DNA of 64,000 bases from positions 806,001 through 870,000 of the forward strand of contig NZ_CP118953.1 in NCBI RefSeq assembly GCF_029024625.1, in the 5' to 3' direction. This document shows positions 29,557 through 40,824 of this stretch, piece after piece. Each line of letters begins with the position of its first letter. Position 1 is the first letter of the stretch. Below the pieces are notes generated by a model that searched no databases, was not told the DNA's origin, and saw only the letters and a program-made list of their open reading frames with translations. The stretch is from Staphylococcus chromogenes (GTDB lineage: Bacteria; Bacillota; Bacilli; Staphylococcales; Staphylococcaceae). Position numbers and translations under genes: made by a program.

Positions 29557-31101
29557 TTATTCATTTAATTTTAAACGTCGTTTCACTTCGTTCATTTCAT
29601 CAATCACATACGTATCTGGTTTCTTCGTGAACTTAGACACAATTAATGTGACGAGTAAACTTACAATAAAGCCTGGTACGATTTCATATAAAGTGAAGAA
29701 CTCATATTTTTCACCGAGTGGATGTGCAAATACGATCCATAAAATAACTGTTAACGCACCTGCAACCATTCCACTGATGGCACCTGTACGTGTAAGACCT
29801 TTCCAATAAAGCGTCAATATCACGAGAGGACCAAAGGAAGCGCCGAAACCAGCCCAAGCATTACCCACTAAATTTAAGATTGTATCATTAGGTGACCATG
29901 CAATAGCAATCGCGACAATCGCTACTAATATAACAGATAAACGGCCCACTAATACAAACTCTTTTTCGTGTTTTTCGGTATTTGCTTTATCACCACGAAT
30001 CAGTTTATAAAAATCTTCTGTTAGCGAACTTGAAGTAACAAGTAATTGTGATGAAATAGTACTCATAATAGCCGCTAAAATGGCAGCTAACAAGAAACCA
30101 CCTACAAGGGGATGAAATAATATTTGTCCCATTAATACGAAAAGTGTCTCTGGATCTTTAATTTCTACGCCTTGAGCAGGAACAAACGCGATACCTAATA
30201 ATCCCACTAAGACAGCACCAATCAGTCCTACTGCCATCCATGTAATTCCTATACGTCTCGTAAACGGAAATAATTTGATAGATTTAATCGACATAAAGCG
30301 GACTAAAATATGGGGTTGTCCAAAATATCCCAATCCCCATGCAAAAAATGAAATAATACCAATCACTGTCGTCCCTTTAAAAAGATCTAAATTTGTAGGT
30401 TTTAATTCAGCAACGGTATGGAAAGTGTCTAGTCCATTTAGTTTTAACATAACGACGATCGGTACCATAATCATTGCGATAAGCATAATAACACCTTGGA
30501 AAAAGTCAGTAATGGATACTGCTAAATAACCACCAAAGAAAGTATAAGCAATAACAATGACCGCAACTAACAATAATCCTAAACGGTAATCTAGACCAAA
30601 AGCACTATCAAATAATTTACCTCCGGATACAAAGCCGGCATGTGTATATAAAGTAAAGAAAACAACAATGATACCACCAGAGATAATCTTGATGAGATTT
30701 GATTTATCATCTAATCGGTTTTTGAAAAAATCAGGTAATGTTATCGCATCACCCGCAATTTCTGTGTGAAGTCGTAATCTAGGTGCAACAAGTAAATAGT
30801 TAATCCATGCACCGAGCGTTAAACCGATAGAGAGCCACGCGGCAGAAAGACCTGTGGAGTAGACTTCACCCGGCAACCCCATAATCATCCAACCACTCAT
30901 GTCGGATGCACCGGCTGAAAGTGCAGTAACCCATGGTCCAATATTTCGACCGCCTAACATATATTCACTCAAATTACTGGTTGCTTGTTTGTAGCCATAA
31001 TAGCCAATACCTAGCAATATAATGAAATATAAGGCAATCATGATGTATGTTTGCCAATCTGGATTGACTTGACTCGATAATGTAGACCCAAAAATATACA
31101 T
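29557..31101 (-). CDS. putP: Sodium/proline symporter
   Basis: 514 aa SSS-family transporter with about 13 membrane helices. Sodium/substrate motifs: [39 protein letters not shown] near helix 2 and [15 protein letters not shown]. It imports proline with Na+ for osmoprotection and nutrition. GGGGG precedes the ATG. Monocistronic; ends at the shared hairpin opposite camS. Confidence 0.94.
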   Translation of the reverse strand: MYIFGSTLSSQVNPDWQTYIMIALYFIILLGIGYYGYKQATSNLSEYMLGGRNIGPWVTALSAGASDMSGWMIMGLPGEVYSTGLSAAWLSIGLTLGAWINYLLVAPRLRLHTEIAGDAITLPDFFKNRLDDKSNLIKIISGGIIVVFFTLYTHAGFVSGGKLFDSAFGLDYRLGLLLVAVIVIAYTFFGGYLAVSITDFFQGVIMLIAMIMVPIVVMLKLNGLDTFHTVAELKPTNLDLFKGTTVIGIISFFAWGLGYFGQPHILVRFMSIKSIKLFPFTRRIGITWMAVGLIGAVLVGLLGIAFVPAQGVEIKDPETLFVLMGQILFHPLVGGFLLAAILAAIMSTISSQLLVTSSSLTEDFYKLIRGDKANTEKHEKEFVLVGRLSVILVAIVAIAIAWSPNDTILNLVGNAWAGFGASFGPLVILTLYWKGLTRTGAISGMVAGALTVILWIVFAHPLGEKYEFFTLYEIVPGFIVSLLVTLIVSKFTKKPDTYVIDEMNEVKRRLKLNE

Positions 31102-31676
31102 AATTATCCCCCTTTTTTGTTACATTAATTAATTATACAGAAATATCTCTGGAAGAAAAGTGTAAATTTATTTGAATTTTCTATAAAGTACATCAAAATA
31201 TTTTATAATCGAGATGGTAACTGCAAATAGATGTAAGAAAATAAGAACAATAGAAGAAAGGATTTAATGTTTGATACATTTTTATGCAAAAAATCATCAT
31301 ATTAATGTATGGTTTTTCCAATTTTATATAGATGTGTAACATGTAGGGGATATAGATTTTAAATAAGACATGAAAACGTGTAATGAAGAGAGAAGATTTT
31401 TTTAGAGATTATGTTTAATAGACATAGAACAATGAAAAAGGGATTGTGGATGAGAGTATGACTGAACTTAAGATTCACTTCCAATAGTCATTGCATTGTT
31501 TCAAAAAATTTAATTAAGATATTGAGTGATATAGCTATGCTAAGAACCCAAGTCTATCCATTTCAGAGGTTTAAACCATTTGTAAACCGAATATGGACAG
31601 AAAAAACTTAGATTTTTACCATGAAATTTGGTACAATTTTAAGATAAAAGAGTATTTTTAAGGAGGCTAAATAAAC
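31102..31676. other. 575-bp intergenic region between divergent putP and gatC
   Basis: Very AT-rich, no ORF of note. For gatC, TACAAT at 31632-31637 with TTAGAT 18 bp upstream is a plausible promoter, and AAGGAGG precedes the ATG. TGAAAACGTGTAAT at 31371-31384 partly resembles a cre site but is far from putP. I see no T-box, riboswitch or terminator hairpin. Confidence 0.5.
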
Positions 31677-31979
31677 ATGACTGAAATTACACAGGAACAA
31701 GTGGCACATATTGCGAATCTTGCACGTTTGAATGTTACAGATGAAGAATCTAAATCTATGCAAGAAACCCTCGCAGGTGTGTTGAATTTTTGTCATCAAA
31801 TTGATTCAGTAGATACAGAAAATGTAAGACCTACAAATCACGTTTTAGATTTGCAAAATGTTTTAAGAGATGATGTAGCTACAAAAGGGTTACCACAAGA
31901 AAAAGCATTAGCAAATGCAAAAGAAGTAGAAGCAGGACAGTTTAAAGTCCCAGCAGTGATGAATGGGGAGGACGCATAA
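31677..31979 (+). CDS. gatC: Asp-tRNA(Asn)/Glu-tRNA(Gln) amidotransferase subunit C
   Basis: 100 aa, small subunit that stabilises GatA-GatB. The pattern [16 protein letters not shown] and [17 protein letters not shown] is typical. AAGGAGG precedes the ATG. First gene of gatCAB, ending 1 bp before gatA. Confidence 0.96.
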   Translation: MTEITQEQVAHIANLARLNVTDEESKSMQETLAGVLNFCHQIDSVDTENVRPTNHVLDLQNVLRDDVATKGLPQEKALANAKEVEAGQFKVPAVMNGEDA

Positions 31980-31980
31980 A

Positions 31981-33441
31981 ATGAGCATCCGTTATGAATC
32001 AGTTGAGAATTTACAAAAATTAATTAAAGAAAATAAAATTAAGCCTTCAGAAATTGTAAAAGACATTTATGATGCGATTGAAGAAACTGATCCGCAAATC
32101 AAATCATTTTTGGCATTAGACAAAGAAAATGCAATTAAAAAAGCCGAAGAACTTGATAAAAAACAAGCTGCTGGTGAAATTGAAGGCAAATTGTTTGGTA
32201 TTCCAATGGGAATCAAAGATAACATTATTACTGAGGGACTTGAAACGACATGTGCAAGTAAAATGTTAGAAGGTTTCGTCCCTATTTATGAATCTACAGT
32301 AATGAAAAAACTCCATGCGGAAAATGGAATTTTAATTGGGAAAGTCAATCTAGATGAGTTTGCGATGGGTGGCTCAACAGAAACGTCTTATTTCAAAAAG
32401 ACTGTAAATCCATTTGACCATGCTGCTGTTCCTGGAGGTTCTTCAGGTGGTTCAGCTGCTGCTGTAGCCGCTGGATTAGTGCCATTTACACTTGGTACAG
32501 ATACGGGTGGCTCAATTCGTCAACCCGCTGCTTACTGTGGTGTAGTAGGTTTAAAACCGACGTATGGTCGTGTGTCCCGTTTTGGTCTTGTTGCTTTCGC
32601 ATCATCACTAGACCAAATTGGACCATTAACGCGTAATGTTAAAGATAACGCGATTGTATTAGAAGCCATCAGTGGCGAAGATGAAATGGATTCCACAAGT
32701 GCACCAGGTGTGGATACTGATTTTACTGCAGATATTGGTAAAGACATCAAAGATATGAAAATCGCACTCCCTAAAGAATATATCGGTGAAGGTGTAGATG
32801 AGGAAATTAAACAATCTGTACTTAAAGCTGTTGAAACATTTAAATCTTTAGGTGCAATTGTTGAAGAAGTGTCACTTCTACGTACAGCCTATGGTATTCC
32901 ATCATATTATGTAATCTCCTCTGCAGAAGCGTCTTCAAACTTAGCGCGTTTTGATGGTATTCGTTATGGTTATCATTCAAAAGAAGCGAACAATTTAGAA
33001 GAACTTTATAAACTATCACGTAGCGAAGGATTTGGTGAAGAGGTTAAACGTCGTATCTTCTTAGGTACATACGTATTAAGTTCTGGTTATTATGATGCTT
33101 ACTATAAAAAAGCACAAAAAGTAAGAACATTAATTAAAAACGATTTTGAAAATGTATTTGAAGACTATGATGTAGTTCTTGGACCGACAACTCCAACTGT
33201 TGCTTTTGATTTAGGTTCAGAAATTAATGATCCTTTAACAATGTATGCAAACGATTTATTAACAACACCGGTCAACTTAGCAGGATTACCAGGTATTTCT
33301 ATTCCATGTGGATTAGCAGAAAATGGTCGACCAATCGGTTTACAATTAATTGGTAAACCATTTGATGAAAAAACGTTATATCGTATGGCATATCAATTTG
33401 AAACGCAATTCAATTTACATGATCATTATCAAAAATTATAA
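31981..33441 (+). CDS. gatA: Asp-tRNA(Asn)/Glu-tRNA(Gln) amidotransferase subunit A
   Basis: 486 aa amidase-signature subunit that frees ammonia from glutamine for transamidation of misacylated tRNA. The Ser-cisSer-Lys triad is visible: Lys79 in GIKDN and the serines of the [11 protein letters not shown] and [12 protein letters not shown] region. The ATG at 31981 after GGGGAGGACGC is the start; an upstream reading from 31963 overlaps gatC and is rejected. Confidence 0.97.
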   Translation: MSIRYESVENLQKLIKENKIKPSEIVKDIYDAIEETDPQIKSFLALDKENAIKKAEELDKKQAAGEIEGKLFGIPMGIKDNIITEGLETTCASKMLEGFVPIYESTVMKKLHAENGILIGKVNLDEFAMGGSTETSYFKKTVNPFDHAAVPGGSSGGSAAAVAAGLVPFTLGTDTGGSIRQPAAYCGVVGLKPTYGRVSRFGLVAFASSLDQIGPLTRNVKDNAIVLEAISGEDEMDSTSAPGVDTDFTADIGKDIKDMKIALPKEYIGEGVDEEIKQSVLKAVETFKSLGAIVEEVSLLRTAYGIPSYYVISSAEASSNLARFDGIRYGYHSKEANNLEELYKLSRSEGFGEEVKRRIFLGTYVLSSGYYDAYYKKAQKVRTLIKNDFENVFEDYDVVLGPTTPTVAFDLGSEINDPLTMYANDLLTTPVNLAGLPGISIPCGLAENGRPIGLQLIGKPFDEKTLYRMAYQFETQFNLHDHYQKL

Positions 33442-33454
33442 GGAGTGGCAGTAA

Positions 33455-34882
33455 ATGCATTTTGAAACCGTTATTGGACTAGAAGTCCACGTAGAATTGA
33501 AAACTGATTCGAAAATGTTCTCTAGCGCACCTGTTGCATATGGTGCAGAGCCTAATACGAATACAACTGTAATTGATTTAGGTTACCCTGGAGTATTACC
33601 GACTGTGAACCGCCGTGCTGTAGACTGGTCTATGCGTGCAGCGATGGCTTTAAATATGGAAATTGCGACAGAGTCAAAATTTGACCGTAAAAACTACTTC
33701 TATCCAGATAATCCAAAAGCGTATCAAATTTCGCAACTTGATCAACCTATTGGTGAGCATGGATATATTGATATCGAAGTGAATGGTGAAACGAAACGTA
33801 TCGGTATTACACGTCTTCACATGGAAGAAGATGCTGGGAAATCTACGCATAAAGATGGCTATTCTCTCGTTGACTTAAACCGACAAGGAACACCATTAGT
33901 TGAAATTGTATCAGAACCTGATATGCGCTCACCTGAAGAAGCTTATGCTTATTTAGAAAAATTACGCGCAATTATTCAATATACTGGCGTTTCAGACGGG
34001 AAAATGGAAGAAGGTTCACTCCGTTGTGATGCCAATATTTCATTACGTCCCTATGGTCAAAAAGAATTCGGTACAAAAGCTGAATTGAAAAACTTAAACT
34101 CATTTAATAATGTCAGAAAAGGTTTAGAATATGAGGTCAAACGCCAAGCAGAAGAATTGCTAAATGGTGGAGAAATTCTACAAGAGACACGCCGTTTTGA
34201 TGAATCTACAGGGAAAACCATTTTAATGCGTGTTAAAGAAGCCTCAGATGATTATCGTTACTTCCCAGAGCCAGACATCGTTCCATTATATATCGATGAG
34301 GAATGGAAAGCGCGTGTCCGTCAAACTATTCCGGAATTACCAGATGCACGTAAAGAGAAATATGTAAAAGAGTACGGTCTCCCAGAATATGATGCCCATG
34401 TTTTAACTTTAACTAAAGAAATGTCTGACTTCTTTGAGGCTGCTGTCTCTGAAGGCGCAGATGTTAAGATGACATCGAACTGGTTAATGGGTGGCGTTAA
34501 CGAATACTTGAACAAAAATCAAATCGAGCTACAAGACACAGGTTTAACGCCTGAAAACTTAGCAGGAATGATTAAGTTAATTGAAGATGGTACAATGAGC
34601 AGTAAAATTGCGAAGAAAGTTTTCCCTGAATTAGCGAAAAATGGTGGGGATGCGAAACAAATCATGAAAGACAAAGGGCTCGTACAAATTTCTGATGAAA
34701 GTGCCATTTTAGAATTTGTCCGTCAAGCCATTGAGCAAAACCCACAATCTGTAGAAGATTATAAAAATGGTAAGGGCAAAGCGATGGGCTTTTTAGTAGG
34801 TCAAATCATGAAACTTTCAAAAGGCCAAGCCAACCCTCAACTTGCGAATAAATTATTAAAAGAAGAATTAGACAAAGCCTAA
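33455..34882 (+). CDS. gatB: Asp-tRNA(Asn)/Glu-tRNA(Gln) amidotransferase subunit B
   Basis: 475 aa. The kinase-like cradle domain carries [35 protein letters not shown] and [12 protein letters not shown]. The helical and C-terminal YqeY-like tRNA-binding domain ends with [28 protein letters not shown]. It phosphorylates the misacylated tRNA and receives ammonia from GatA. Last gene of the operon. Confidence 0.97.
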   Translation: MHFETVIGLEVHVELKTDSKMFSSAPVAYGAEPNTNTTVIDLGYPGVLPTVNRRAVDWSMRAAMALNMEIATESKFDRKNYFYPDNPKAYQISQLDQPIGEHGYIDIEVNGETKRIGITRLHMEEDAGKSTHKDGYSLVDLNRQGTPLVEIVSEPDMRSPEEAYAYLEKLRAIIQYTGVSDGKMEEGSLRCDANISLRPYGQKEFGTKAELKNLNSFNNVRKGLEYEVKRQAEELLNGGEILQETRRFDESTGKTILMRVKEASDDYRYFPEPDIVPLYIDEEWKARVRQTIPELPDARKEKYVKEYGLPEYDAHVLTLTKEMSDFFEAAVSEGADVKMTSNWLMGGVNEYLNKNQIELQDTGLTPENLAGMIKLIEDGTMSSKIAKKVFPELAKNGGDAKQIMKDKGLVQISDESAILEFVRQAIEQNPQSVEDYKNGKGKAMGFLVGQIMKLSKGQANPQLANKLLKEELDKA

Positions 34883-34926
34883 TTTATTATCGCTAATCCC
34901 GTATCAGTAATGATGGATTAGGACTA

Positions 34927-34971
34927 ACATTGAGGGGGTGAGACATTTTTGTCACACCTCCTTCAATGTTA
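34927..34971 (+). terminator. Terminator after gatCAB
   Basis: AACATTGAGGGGGTGAGACA / TGTCACACCTCCTTCAATGTT pairs almost completely with one bulge. A smaller CTAATCC / GGATTAG hairpin lies just before it (34893-34921). The remaining 200 bp up to dagK hold only a TATAAT box at 35133-35138. Confidence 0.7.
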
Positions 34972-35172
34972 TATTGAGATAATGATTTATGAATCCATTG
35001 AATGATGACGCGCAGTATTAGCATTTAGTTCATCTATTGAGAGATAGGTTGAGACAAGGTTAACCTCTGAATTAAACATGCGCATCAGAAGTAATACATA
35101 ATGTAAATAACTTTTAATACGAGTCAAGTTCCTATAATATAAATGTGAGTATACAAAAATTGAGGGATCTAT

Positions 35173-36105
35173 ATGAGAAAACGTGCGAGAATTATTTATA
35201 ATCCGACGTCTGGGAAAGAGTTGTTTAAAAAAGCATTACCAGATGTTTTAATCAAATTAGAACAAGCCGGTTATGAAACAAGTGCTTATGCAACGCAAAA
35301 AATTGGAGATGCGACAGAAGAGGCGGCCCGCGCCATTGATCGTAATTACGATCTTCTGATTGTGGCAGGCGGAGACGGGACACTCAATGAGGTGGTGAAT
35401 GGGATTGCAGAAAAACCCAACCGTCCTAAACTCGGTCTGATTCCAATGGGGACGGTGAATGACTTTGGACGCGCACTCCATTTACCTAATGATATTATGG
35501 AAGCAGTGGATGTTATTATCCAAGGTAAAACTGTACAAGTCGACATTGGAAAAATGAATAGTCGGTATTTTATCAATTTAGCAGGTGGCGGTAAACCGAC
35601 GGAAGTTTCATATGAAGCGCCAAGTAAACTCAAATCAATGATTGGATCATTTGCGTACTATGTCAAAGGATTTGAAATGTTGCCTCAAATGCATGCAGTA
35701 GATGTACGCATCGAATATGATGATCAAGTATTTGAAGGCGAAATCATGTTATTTTTATTAGGTTTAACGAACTCAATGGCAGGATTCGAAAAACTTGTTC
35801 CAGATGCTAAACTTGACGATGGGAACTTTACGTTGCTCATCGTTGAAAAATCAAATTTGGCTGAAATGGGCCATATTATGACTTTAGCTTCTCGAGGGGA
35901 ACATATTCATCATCCTAAGGTACATTACTATAAGGCGCAATCTGTAAATATTTCATCTTATAGTGATATGGCATTAAATGTAGATGGAGAATATGGTGGC
36001 CAATTGCCTGCTAACTTTTTAAATTTAGTACGTCATATCGAAGTTTTTTCTCAATCACAAGAAGAAAATGACTTATTAATAGACAAACCAAAACAATCTG
36101 AATAA
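35173..36105 (+). CDS. dagK: Diacylglycerol kinase (DgkB type)
   Basis: 310 aa soluble lipid kinase that recycles diacylglycerol, released when lipoteichoic acid is made, into phosphatidic acid. The nucleotide-binding motif is AGGDGTLNEVVNGIA at about residues 64-78, and GTVNDFGRALHLP follows. The C-terminal domain has the structural-metal region of YegS/DgkB proteins. The conserved position after gatCAB matches S. aureus. Confidence 0.94.
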   Translation: MRKRARIIYNPTSGKELFKKALPDVLIKLEQAGYETSAYATQKIGDATEEAARAIDRNYDLLIVAGGDGTLNEVVNGIAEKPNRPKLGLIPMGTVNDFGRALHLPNDIMEAVDVIIQGKTVQVDIGKMNSRYFINLAGGGKPTEVSYEAPSKLKSMIGSFAYYVKGFEMLPQMHAVDVRIEYDDQVFEGEIMLFLLGLTNSMAGFEKLVPDAKLDDGNFTLLIVEKSNLAEMGHIMTLASRGEHIHHPKVHYYKAQSVNISSYSDMALNVDGEYGGQLPANFLNLVRHIEVFSQSQEENDLLIDKPKQSE

Positions 36106-36106
36106 T

Positions 36107-36152
36107 AGGGAGAAGATTAGCAACTCTATCTGAATTTGCTAATCGACTCCCT
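36107..36152 (+). terminator. Hairpin between dagK and rlmD
   Basis: AGGGAG-aa-GATTAGCAA / TTGCTAATC-g-ACTCCCT, followed by ACAATTTT. The T-run is weak, so it may only attenuate. Confidence 0.6.
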
Positions 36153-36195
36153 ACAATTTTGAAAAATTTTAAGGCATGGAAAAGGGGGGATTTTA

Positions 36196-37560
36196 ATGAC
36201 AGTTGTTCAAAAAAATCAAGTATTAGAAGGCGAAGTCATGGACTTAACACATGAAGGGCATGGCGTCATCAAAGTAAACGCTTATCCTATTTTTGTTCCT
36301 CACGCTTTAATAGGGGAACGTATCCAATATAAAATTATAAAAGTAAAAAAGAATTTTGCCATTGGCAAATTAATTGAAATATATAAAGAGAGTGACGCAC
36401 GTGAAGTACCTCCATGTGAGTATTATGCTAAATGTGGAGGATGTCAGCTTCAACATTTAAATTATACGGCGCAATTAGAAATGAAGCGAAATCAAGTAGT
36501 CAATCTCTTTCATCGAAAAGGCAAAATGCCAAACGTAGCTATAGAGAATACAGTGGGGATGGACAATCCTTGGTTTTATCGAAATAAATCACAAATCCCA
36601 GTTGGCGGCCAAACAGATCACGTTGAAATGGGCTATTATCGCCAACGAAGTCATGACATTATAAATATGGACAAGTGCTTAATTCAATATGAAGCACATA
36701 ATGAAATCATGAATGCAGTACGTCAATTACTCAATCACTATCACATTCCTCCATATGATGAACGACAACAATCAGGACTCGTACGTCACATTGTGTTAAG
36801 AAAAGGCTTCTATACCAATGAAATCATGGTTGTTTTTGTGTTAAACGGGACATCACTGCCGCATCAAAAGGAGATTATTCAAAATTTAACAGGTGCATTT
36901 CCTCAAATTAAAAGTATAAAAATCAATATAAATCAAGCACATTCCAATGTTATTATGGGTAAACAAAGTAAAACTGTTTACGGTAACTCGACGATTAAGG
37001 ATACACAAGGGGATTTAACATTTAAAATTAATGATCAATCTTTCTATCAAATTAATGTCCCTCAAACGCAAAAACTATACGATATTGCTGTAAGGGAGGC
37101 AGGATTAACTGGAAATGAGGTCGTCTTGGATGCCTATTGTGGAATAGGCACAATTGCGTTAGCGATGGCGCCAAACGCCCAACATGTCTATGGGGTTGAA
37201 GTCGTTCCTGAAGCCATTGAGGATGCAAAAACAAACGCCGAATTGAATGGATTACGCAATACCACATTTGTTGCCGGTGCAGCGGAGGACGTCATTTTAG
37301 AATGGCAAAAACAAGGGATTCAACCTGATGTTGTCACAGTAGATCCCCCAAGAAAAGGGTGTGATAGCACCTTTATTGAAACACTTAAACAATTGCAACC
37401 CCAAAAAATTGTTTACGTCTCGTGTAATCCGAGCACACAACTGAGAGATGTGCAGTTATTATTAGAGCACTACGAATTGGTTAAGGTTACACCCGTGGAC
37501 ATGTTCCCACATACAACACATGTTGAAACTGTCGCTTTGTTAAAACGTAAAGATATCTAA
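36196..37560 (+). CDS. rlmD: 23S rRNA (uracil-5-)-methyltransferase (RlmD/RumA family)
   Basis: 454 aa SAM-dependent enzyme making 5-methyluridine in 23S rRNA. An N-terminal TRAM domain (about residues 1-65) is followed by an iron-sulfur cluster motif CEYYAKCGGCQLQHL. SAM binding is at VLDAYCGIGTIALAMA, with DPPRKGCD and the catalytic cysteine in YVSCNPSTQLRD. GGGGGGA precedes the ATG. The esterase gene follows after 14 bp. Confidence 0.94.
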   Translation: MTVVQKNQVLEGEVMDLTHEGHGVIKVNAYPIFVPHALIGERIQYKIIKVKKNFAIGKLIEIYKESDAREVPPCEYYAKCGGCQLQHLNYTAQLEMKRNQVVNLFHRKGKMPNVAIENTVGMDNPWFYRNKSQIPVGGQTDHVEMGYYRQRSHDIINMDKCLIQYEAHNEIMNAVRQLLNHYHIPPYDERQQSGLVRHIVLRKGFYTNEIMVVFVLNGTSLPHQKEIIQNLTGAFPQIKSIKININQAHSNVIMGKQSKTVYGNSTIKDTQGDLTFKINDQSFYQINVPQTQKLYDIAVREAGLTGNEVVLDAYCGIGTIALAMAPNAQHVYGVEVVPEAIEDAKTNAELNGLRNTTFVAGAAEDVILEWQKQGIQPDVVTVDPPRKGCDSTFIETLKQLQPQKIVYVSCNPSTQLRDVQLLLEHYELVKVTPVDMFPHTTHVETVALLKRKDI

Positions 37561-37574
37561 TAAGGAGGGATAGG

Positions 37575-38903
37575 ATGGATAAACAGCATGTTTTGATTCA
37601 AACGCGCATGGGGAAGGTGAAAGGCCTTGAAAATGCTAAAACACAAAAATTTCTAGGAATTCGCTACGCCTATGCGGCACGTTATGAAGCGCCGCAACCT
37701 TATCATTATGAAACAGAAGAAATAGACGCAACACAACATGCGCCGATTGCATGGCAAAGCCATTCTCAATTTGAATCTTTTTACTTAGGCACGGAGTATG
37801 ATACGATTCAACAAACGGAATTTCCTCATTATTTATCCATCACTCGTCCAAAAGAAAAACAACAATTACTCCCTGTGATGGTTTGGATACACGGGGGCTC
37901 ATTTGTTAATGGCAGTGGGGAAAATCCTGAATATGACCCATCACCGTTAGTGATACAAGAGAATGTGATTGTCGTTAATTTAAGTTATCGCCTCGGTGTG
38001 TTAGGTTTTTTACGTAATCAACAAGGTGAATTAGCCAATTTAGGACTACTAGATCAAATTGAAGCGTTAAAGTGGATTCAGTCTCATATAGAAGATTTTG
38101 GGGGAGACCCATCGAATATTACAATTTTCGGTCAATCTGCAGGGGGTGAATCTGTTCGTGCACTTATGCTCGCTGAAGGCACTGAACACTTATTCCATCG
38201 GGCGATTATTCAAAGTGCACCTCTTGGTTTAATGAAAGGGAGAGACCCGATGACACGTTATATGCTAGATCATCTTAAAAATTTAGCATTGGATGCAGAT
38301 ATTGCGCAAATAAAGGCACTACAAACTCAGCTTACATCACATAATAAGGGGAAAGGTTTAACTAAATTGATGCCTTTTGGGCCAAATTATGGGATTTATC
38401 CATTACCTAAAGAAAAAGAAATTCCACAAATACTCAAACAACGTGCGAAACACTATGATTTACTGATTGGTCACACGAAACGCGAGGTTAATGTATTTAT
38501 TTACATGAATAACTTTTATCGCAAATTAAGTGAAATGCCTATATTCAAATGGTTCATTTCAGGTGTTGTTTATGGATTGACCCAAATCATTTATGCAAAG
38601 CCTTCTTATGCTTTTTATAAAGCATACAAGAAGAATAAAGGAAATGCCTATTTTTATCAATTTAATTGGCTAACCCGTGATTACTTTTTTGCTGCAGGGC
38701 ATAGTTCGGAACTTGCATTATTATTTGATGTTGCGCCCTATATGAAATCACCGTTATATGCTCAATTGTCTGAAGAAAAGATTGTCTCGTCAGGTCAAAC
38801 AATGAAAAAAGTATGGGGTGATTTTGCAAAAACAGGTACGATTCAAATCCCTACAAATAGTAATATACTGGACATTAAATCTTCCTCTCAGACTAAAAGA
38901 TGA
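37575..38903 (+). CDS. Carboxylesterase (type B, para-nitrobenzyl esterase-like)
   Basis: 442 aa alpha/beta hydrolase. The oxyanion region WIHGGSFVNGSG, the nucleophile Ser188 in FGQSAGGES, an acidic residue region HTKREVNVF and His in AAGHSSELALLFD complete a Ser-Glu-His triad. No signal peptide, so cytosolic. Slightly shorter than the usual 480-500 aa of the family. It follows rlmD closely and probably shares its transcript. Natural ester substrate unknown. Confidence 0.87.
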   Translation: MDKQHVLIQTRMGKVKGLENAKTQKFLGIRYAYAARYEAPQPYHYETEEIDATQHAPIAWQSHSQFESFYLGTEYDTIQQTEFPHYLSITRPKEKQQLLPVMVWIHGGSFVNGSGENPEYDPSPLVIQENVIVVNLSYRLGVLGFLRNQQGELANLGLLDQIEALKWIQSHIEDFGGDPSNITIFGQSAGGESVRALMLAEGTEHLFHRAIIQSAPLGLMKGRDPMTRYMLDHLKNLALDADIAQIKALQTQLTSHNKGKGLTKLMPFGPNYGIYPLPKEKEIPQILKQRAKHYDLLIGHTKREVNVFIYMNNFYRKLSEMPIFKWFISGVVYGLTQIIYAKPSYAFYKAYKKNKGNAYFYQFNWLTRDYFFAAGHSSELALLFDVAPYMKSPLYAQLSEEKIVSSGQTMKKVWGDFAKTGTIQIPTNSNILDIKSSSQTKR

Positions 38904-38976
38904 TGCCTACGCACTACTTTAAATACTAAAAATTCGCTATAATAAAGCCAAGCCTTATGCGTAAGAGGGTGATTTT

Positions 38977-39507
38977 TTGTACACGTTAGATTTATTTGAT
39001 AATTCGAAGGTGTTAAAACGCCTATTATTATCAGAATTTATTGTTTCACTTGTCTTCATCGTTTTGAGTTACAAGTGGTCTATGGCATTAACGGTGTTAA
39101 ACGAAAAAAACATTTTTGCGAATGTTATCGTAGGTTTATGTGGTTTATGTATTTTAATTATTATTCATGAATGTTTACGTGCTATATTATTTAAATTATT
39201 ATATAAATCCTCAAAACCAAAAATACAATTTAAATCGGGAATTCTAATTCAATATTTGCCAAATATTCAAATGAGTCGAATGACATTTACAACAATTATG
39301 CTGCTGCCAATTATTGTGATTAATATGTTGCTTTTTATCTCTTTTATTAATATGACGAATACATATATCATATTCGTGTTTGCTTTTCATATGGGTTATT
39401 CAACGCTAGCCTTATATCTCTCTTTTTTAGCCGTGAGTAACAAAAATGTGCAAACGATTGAAATGACTGATATTGGATTAACATTACGAAGTGATACGTC
39501 GAAATGA
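38977..39507 (+). CDS. DUF3267-type membrane protein with altered zinc motif
   Basis: 176 aa with four membrane helices. DUF3267 proteins carry an intramembrane-protease-like HExxH; here the segment is IIIHECLRAILFKLL (His64-Glu65-Cys-Leu-Arg68), so the second histidine is missing. It begins with TTG, supported by AGAGGGTGAT just upstream. Family assignment rests on the fold pattern and that motif. A catalytic role looks doubtful. Confidence 0.65.
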   Translation: MYTLDLFDNSKVLKRLLLSEFIVSLVFIVLSYKWSMALTVLNEKNIFANVIVGLCGLCILIIIHECLRAILFKLLYKSSKPKIQFKSGILIQYLPNIQMSRMTFTTIMLLPIIVINMLLFISFINMTNTYIIFVFAFHMGYSTLALYLSFLAVSNKNVQTIEMTDIGLTLRSDTSK

Positions 39508-39575
39508 AACCGTTTTAACGAGGTCAACGGTAAATTAAAGGGACCTAGGCAAATGAATATACATGGAACCATAAA

Positions 39576-39614
39576 AAGGGGCTTGGACGAGACATGTTCA
39601 AGTCTCTTCTTATT
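39576..39614 (+). terminator. Terminator after the DUF3267 gene
   Basis: AAGGGGCTTGGAC / GTTCAAGTCTCTT is a 13-bp stem with three G-U pairs when transcribed rightward, a 7-nt loop, then CTTATT. Confidence 0.65.
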
Positions 39615-39753
39615 GTCTAAAGTGATAATTTTTAAATGAAGTCATTTTGATCCTATACTCGAGTTAAATTCTCTATAATAATAAAAGAACTTCAATATAA
39701 AAGGGTTAAAAAGTGAAATGCCGAAGACGTTTAATAGAGTGGGAGGTGTTAAG

Positions 39754-40824
39754 ATGCCAGAAAGACGTATTATTCATATCGATATGGATTTTTTCTTTGC
39801 GCAAGTGGAAGTGAGAGATCACCCGCATTTAAAAGGAAAACCTGTCATTGTGGGTGGAAAAGCGAGTGGTCGTGGGGTTGTATCGACAGCATCTTATGAA
39901 GCAAGAGCTTTTGGTGTTCGCTCGGCAATGCCAATGGCGCGCGCGCACCAACTTTGTCCTGACGGATTTTACATGCAGCCTCGATTTGAGGTTTATCGTG
40001 AAGTATCAAAACAAATTATGGAGATATTCAAAGGCTATACAGAGATAGTAGAACCATTATCTTTAGATGAAGCGTATCTTGACATTACTGATTTAGTGCG
40101 AGCGGATTTATCTGCATCACAAATCGCACAATTTATTCGACGTGATATCTTTAATAAGACACAACTCACTTCTAGTGCTGGGGTTTCTTATAATAAATTT
40201 TTAGCGAAATTAGCAAGTGGCATGAATAAACCAAACGGTATGACCGTAATTGACTATAATAATGTGCATGAAATATTGATGGACTTAGACATTGGCGATT
40301 TTCCTGGCGTAGGGAAAGCATCCAAAGAAAAAATGCATGCCAATCAAATTTATTCAGGCGCTGATTTATTCCAAAAAAGTGAACAAGAACTTGTCTTTTT
40401 ATTTGGGAAAAAGGGTCACCAATTATATGAACGTGTGAGAGGGAGAGATCACCGTGAAGTGAAATCTGAGCGCATAAGAAAAAGTGTAGGTGCAGAGCGA
40501 ACATTTAATACAGATACAAATGATGATGAAGAGATTTTAAAAAAGGTGGAAGCATTAAGTGAGATTCTTGAACGACGCTTAAATCAATTGAATCAATCTG
40601 CACGCACTGTAACCGTAAAAATTAAAACAGATGCATTTAAAAATACTTCAAAACAAAAAAGCTTACTGTCACCGATAAAAACAGCTGAGGAAATCTATCA
40701 GGTGGCCTATGATTTATATTATGAATTAAAAGAAGTAGATACACCCATCCGATTGATAGGTGTAACAGTCGGCGGTCTTGAAGATGCATTTTACCGCAAT
40801 ATGACAATTTATGACTTTTTATAG
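39754..40824 (+). CDS. dinB: DNA polymerase IV (Y family)
   Basis: 356 aa translesion polymerase. Catalytic acidic residues are in [17 protein letters not shown] and [12 protein letters not shown]; the HhH region is [12 protein letters not shown]; the little-finger domain follows. The C-terminus lacks a recognisable beta-clamp QLxLF box and ends MTIYDFL. The start is the ATG after GGGAGGTG; an ATG at 39718 is unsupported. No LexA box is seen upstream. Its 3' end overlaps the convergent exonuclease gene by 6 bp. Confidence 0.94.
   Translation: MPERRIIHIDMDFFFAQVEVRDHPHLKGKPVIVGGKASGRGVVSTASYEARAFGVRSAMPMARAHQLCPDGFYMQPRFEVYREVSKQIMEIFKGYTEIVEPLSLDEAYLDITDLVRADLSASQIAQFIRRDIFNKTQLTSSAGVSYNKFLAKLASGMNKPNGMTVIDYNNVHEILMDLDIGDFPGVGKASKEKMHANQIYSGADLFQKSEQELVFLFGKKGHQLYERVRGRDHREVKSERIRKSVGAERTFNTDTNDDEEILKKVEALSEILERRLNQLNQSARTVTVKIKTDAFKNTSKQKSLLSPIKTAEEIYQVAYDLYYELKEVDTPIRLIGVTVGGLEDAFYRNMTIYDFL

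Noticed and set aside
31102..31676. T-box or riboswitch before gatC
   Set aside because: No T-box sequence, specifier stem or terminator/antiterminator pair could be seen; only a simple promoter and ribosome-binding site.
32950..32965. Unpaired match to the hairpin arm (TTTTGATGG) inside gatA
   Set aside because: Only nine bases match and they encode conserved GatA residues; not evidence for a single copy of the repeat.
39610..39753. LexA box before dinB
   Set aside because: No CGAAC-N4-GTTCG motif is present; the GTTC near 39597 belongs to a terminator hairpin.
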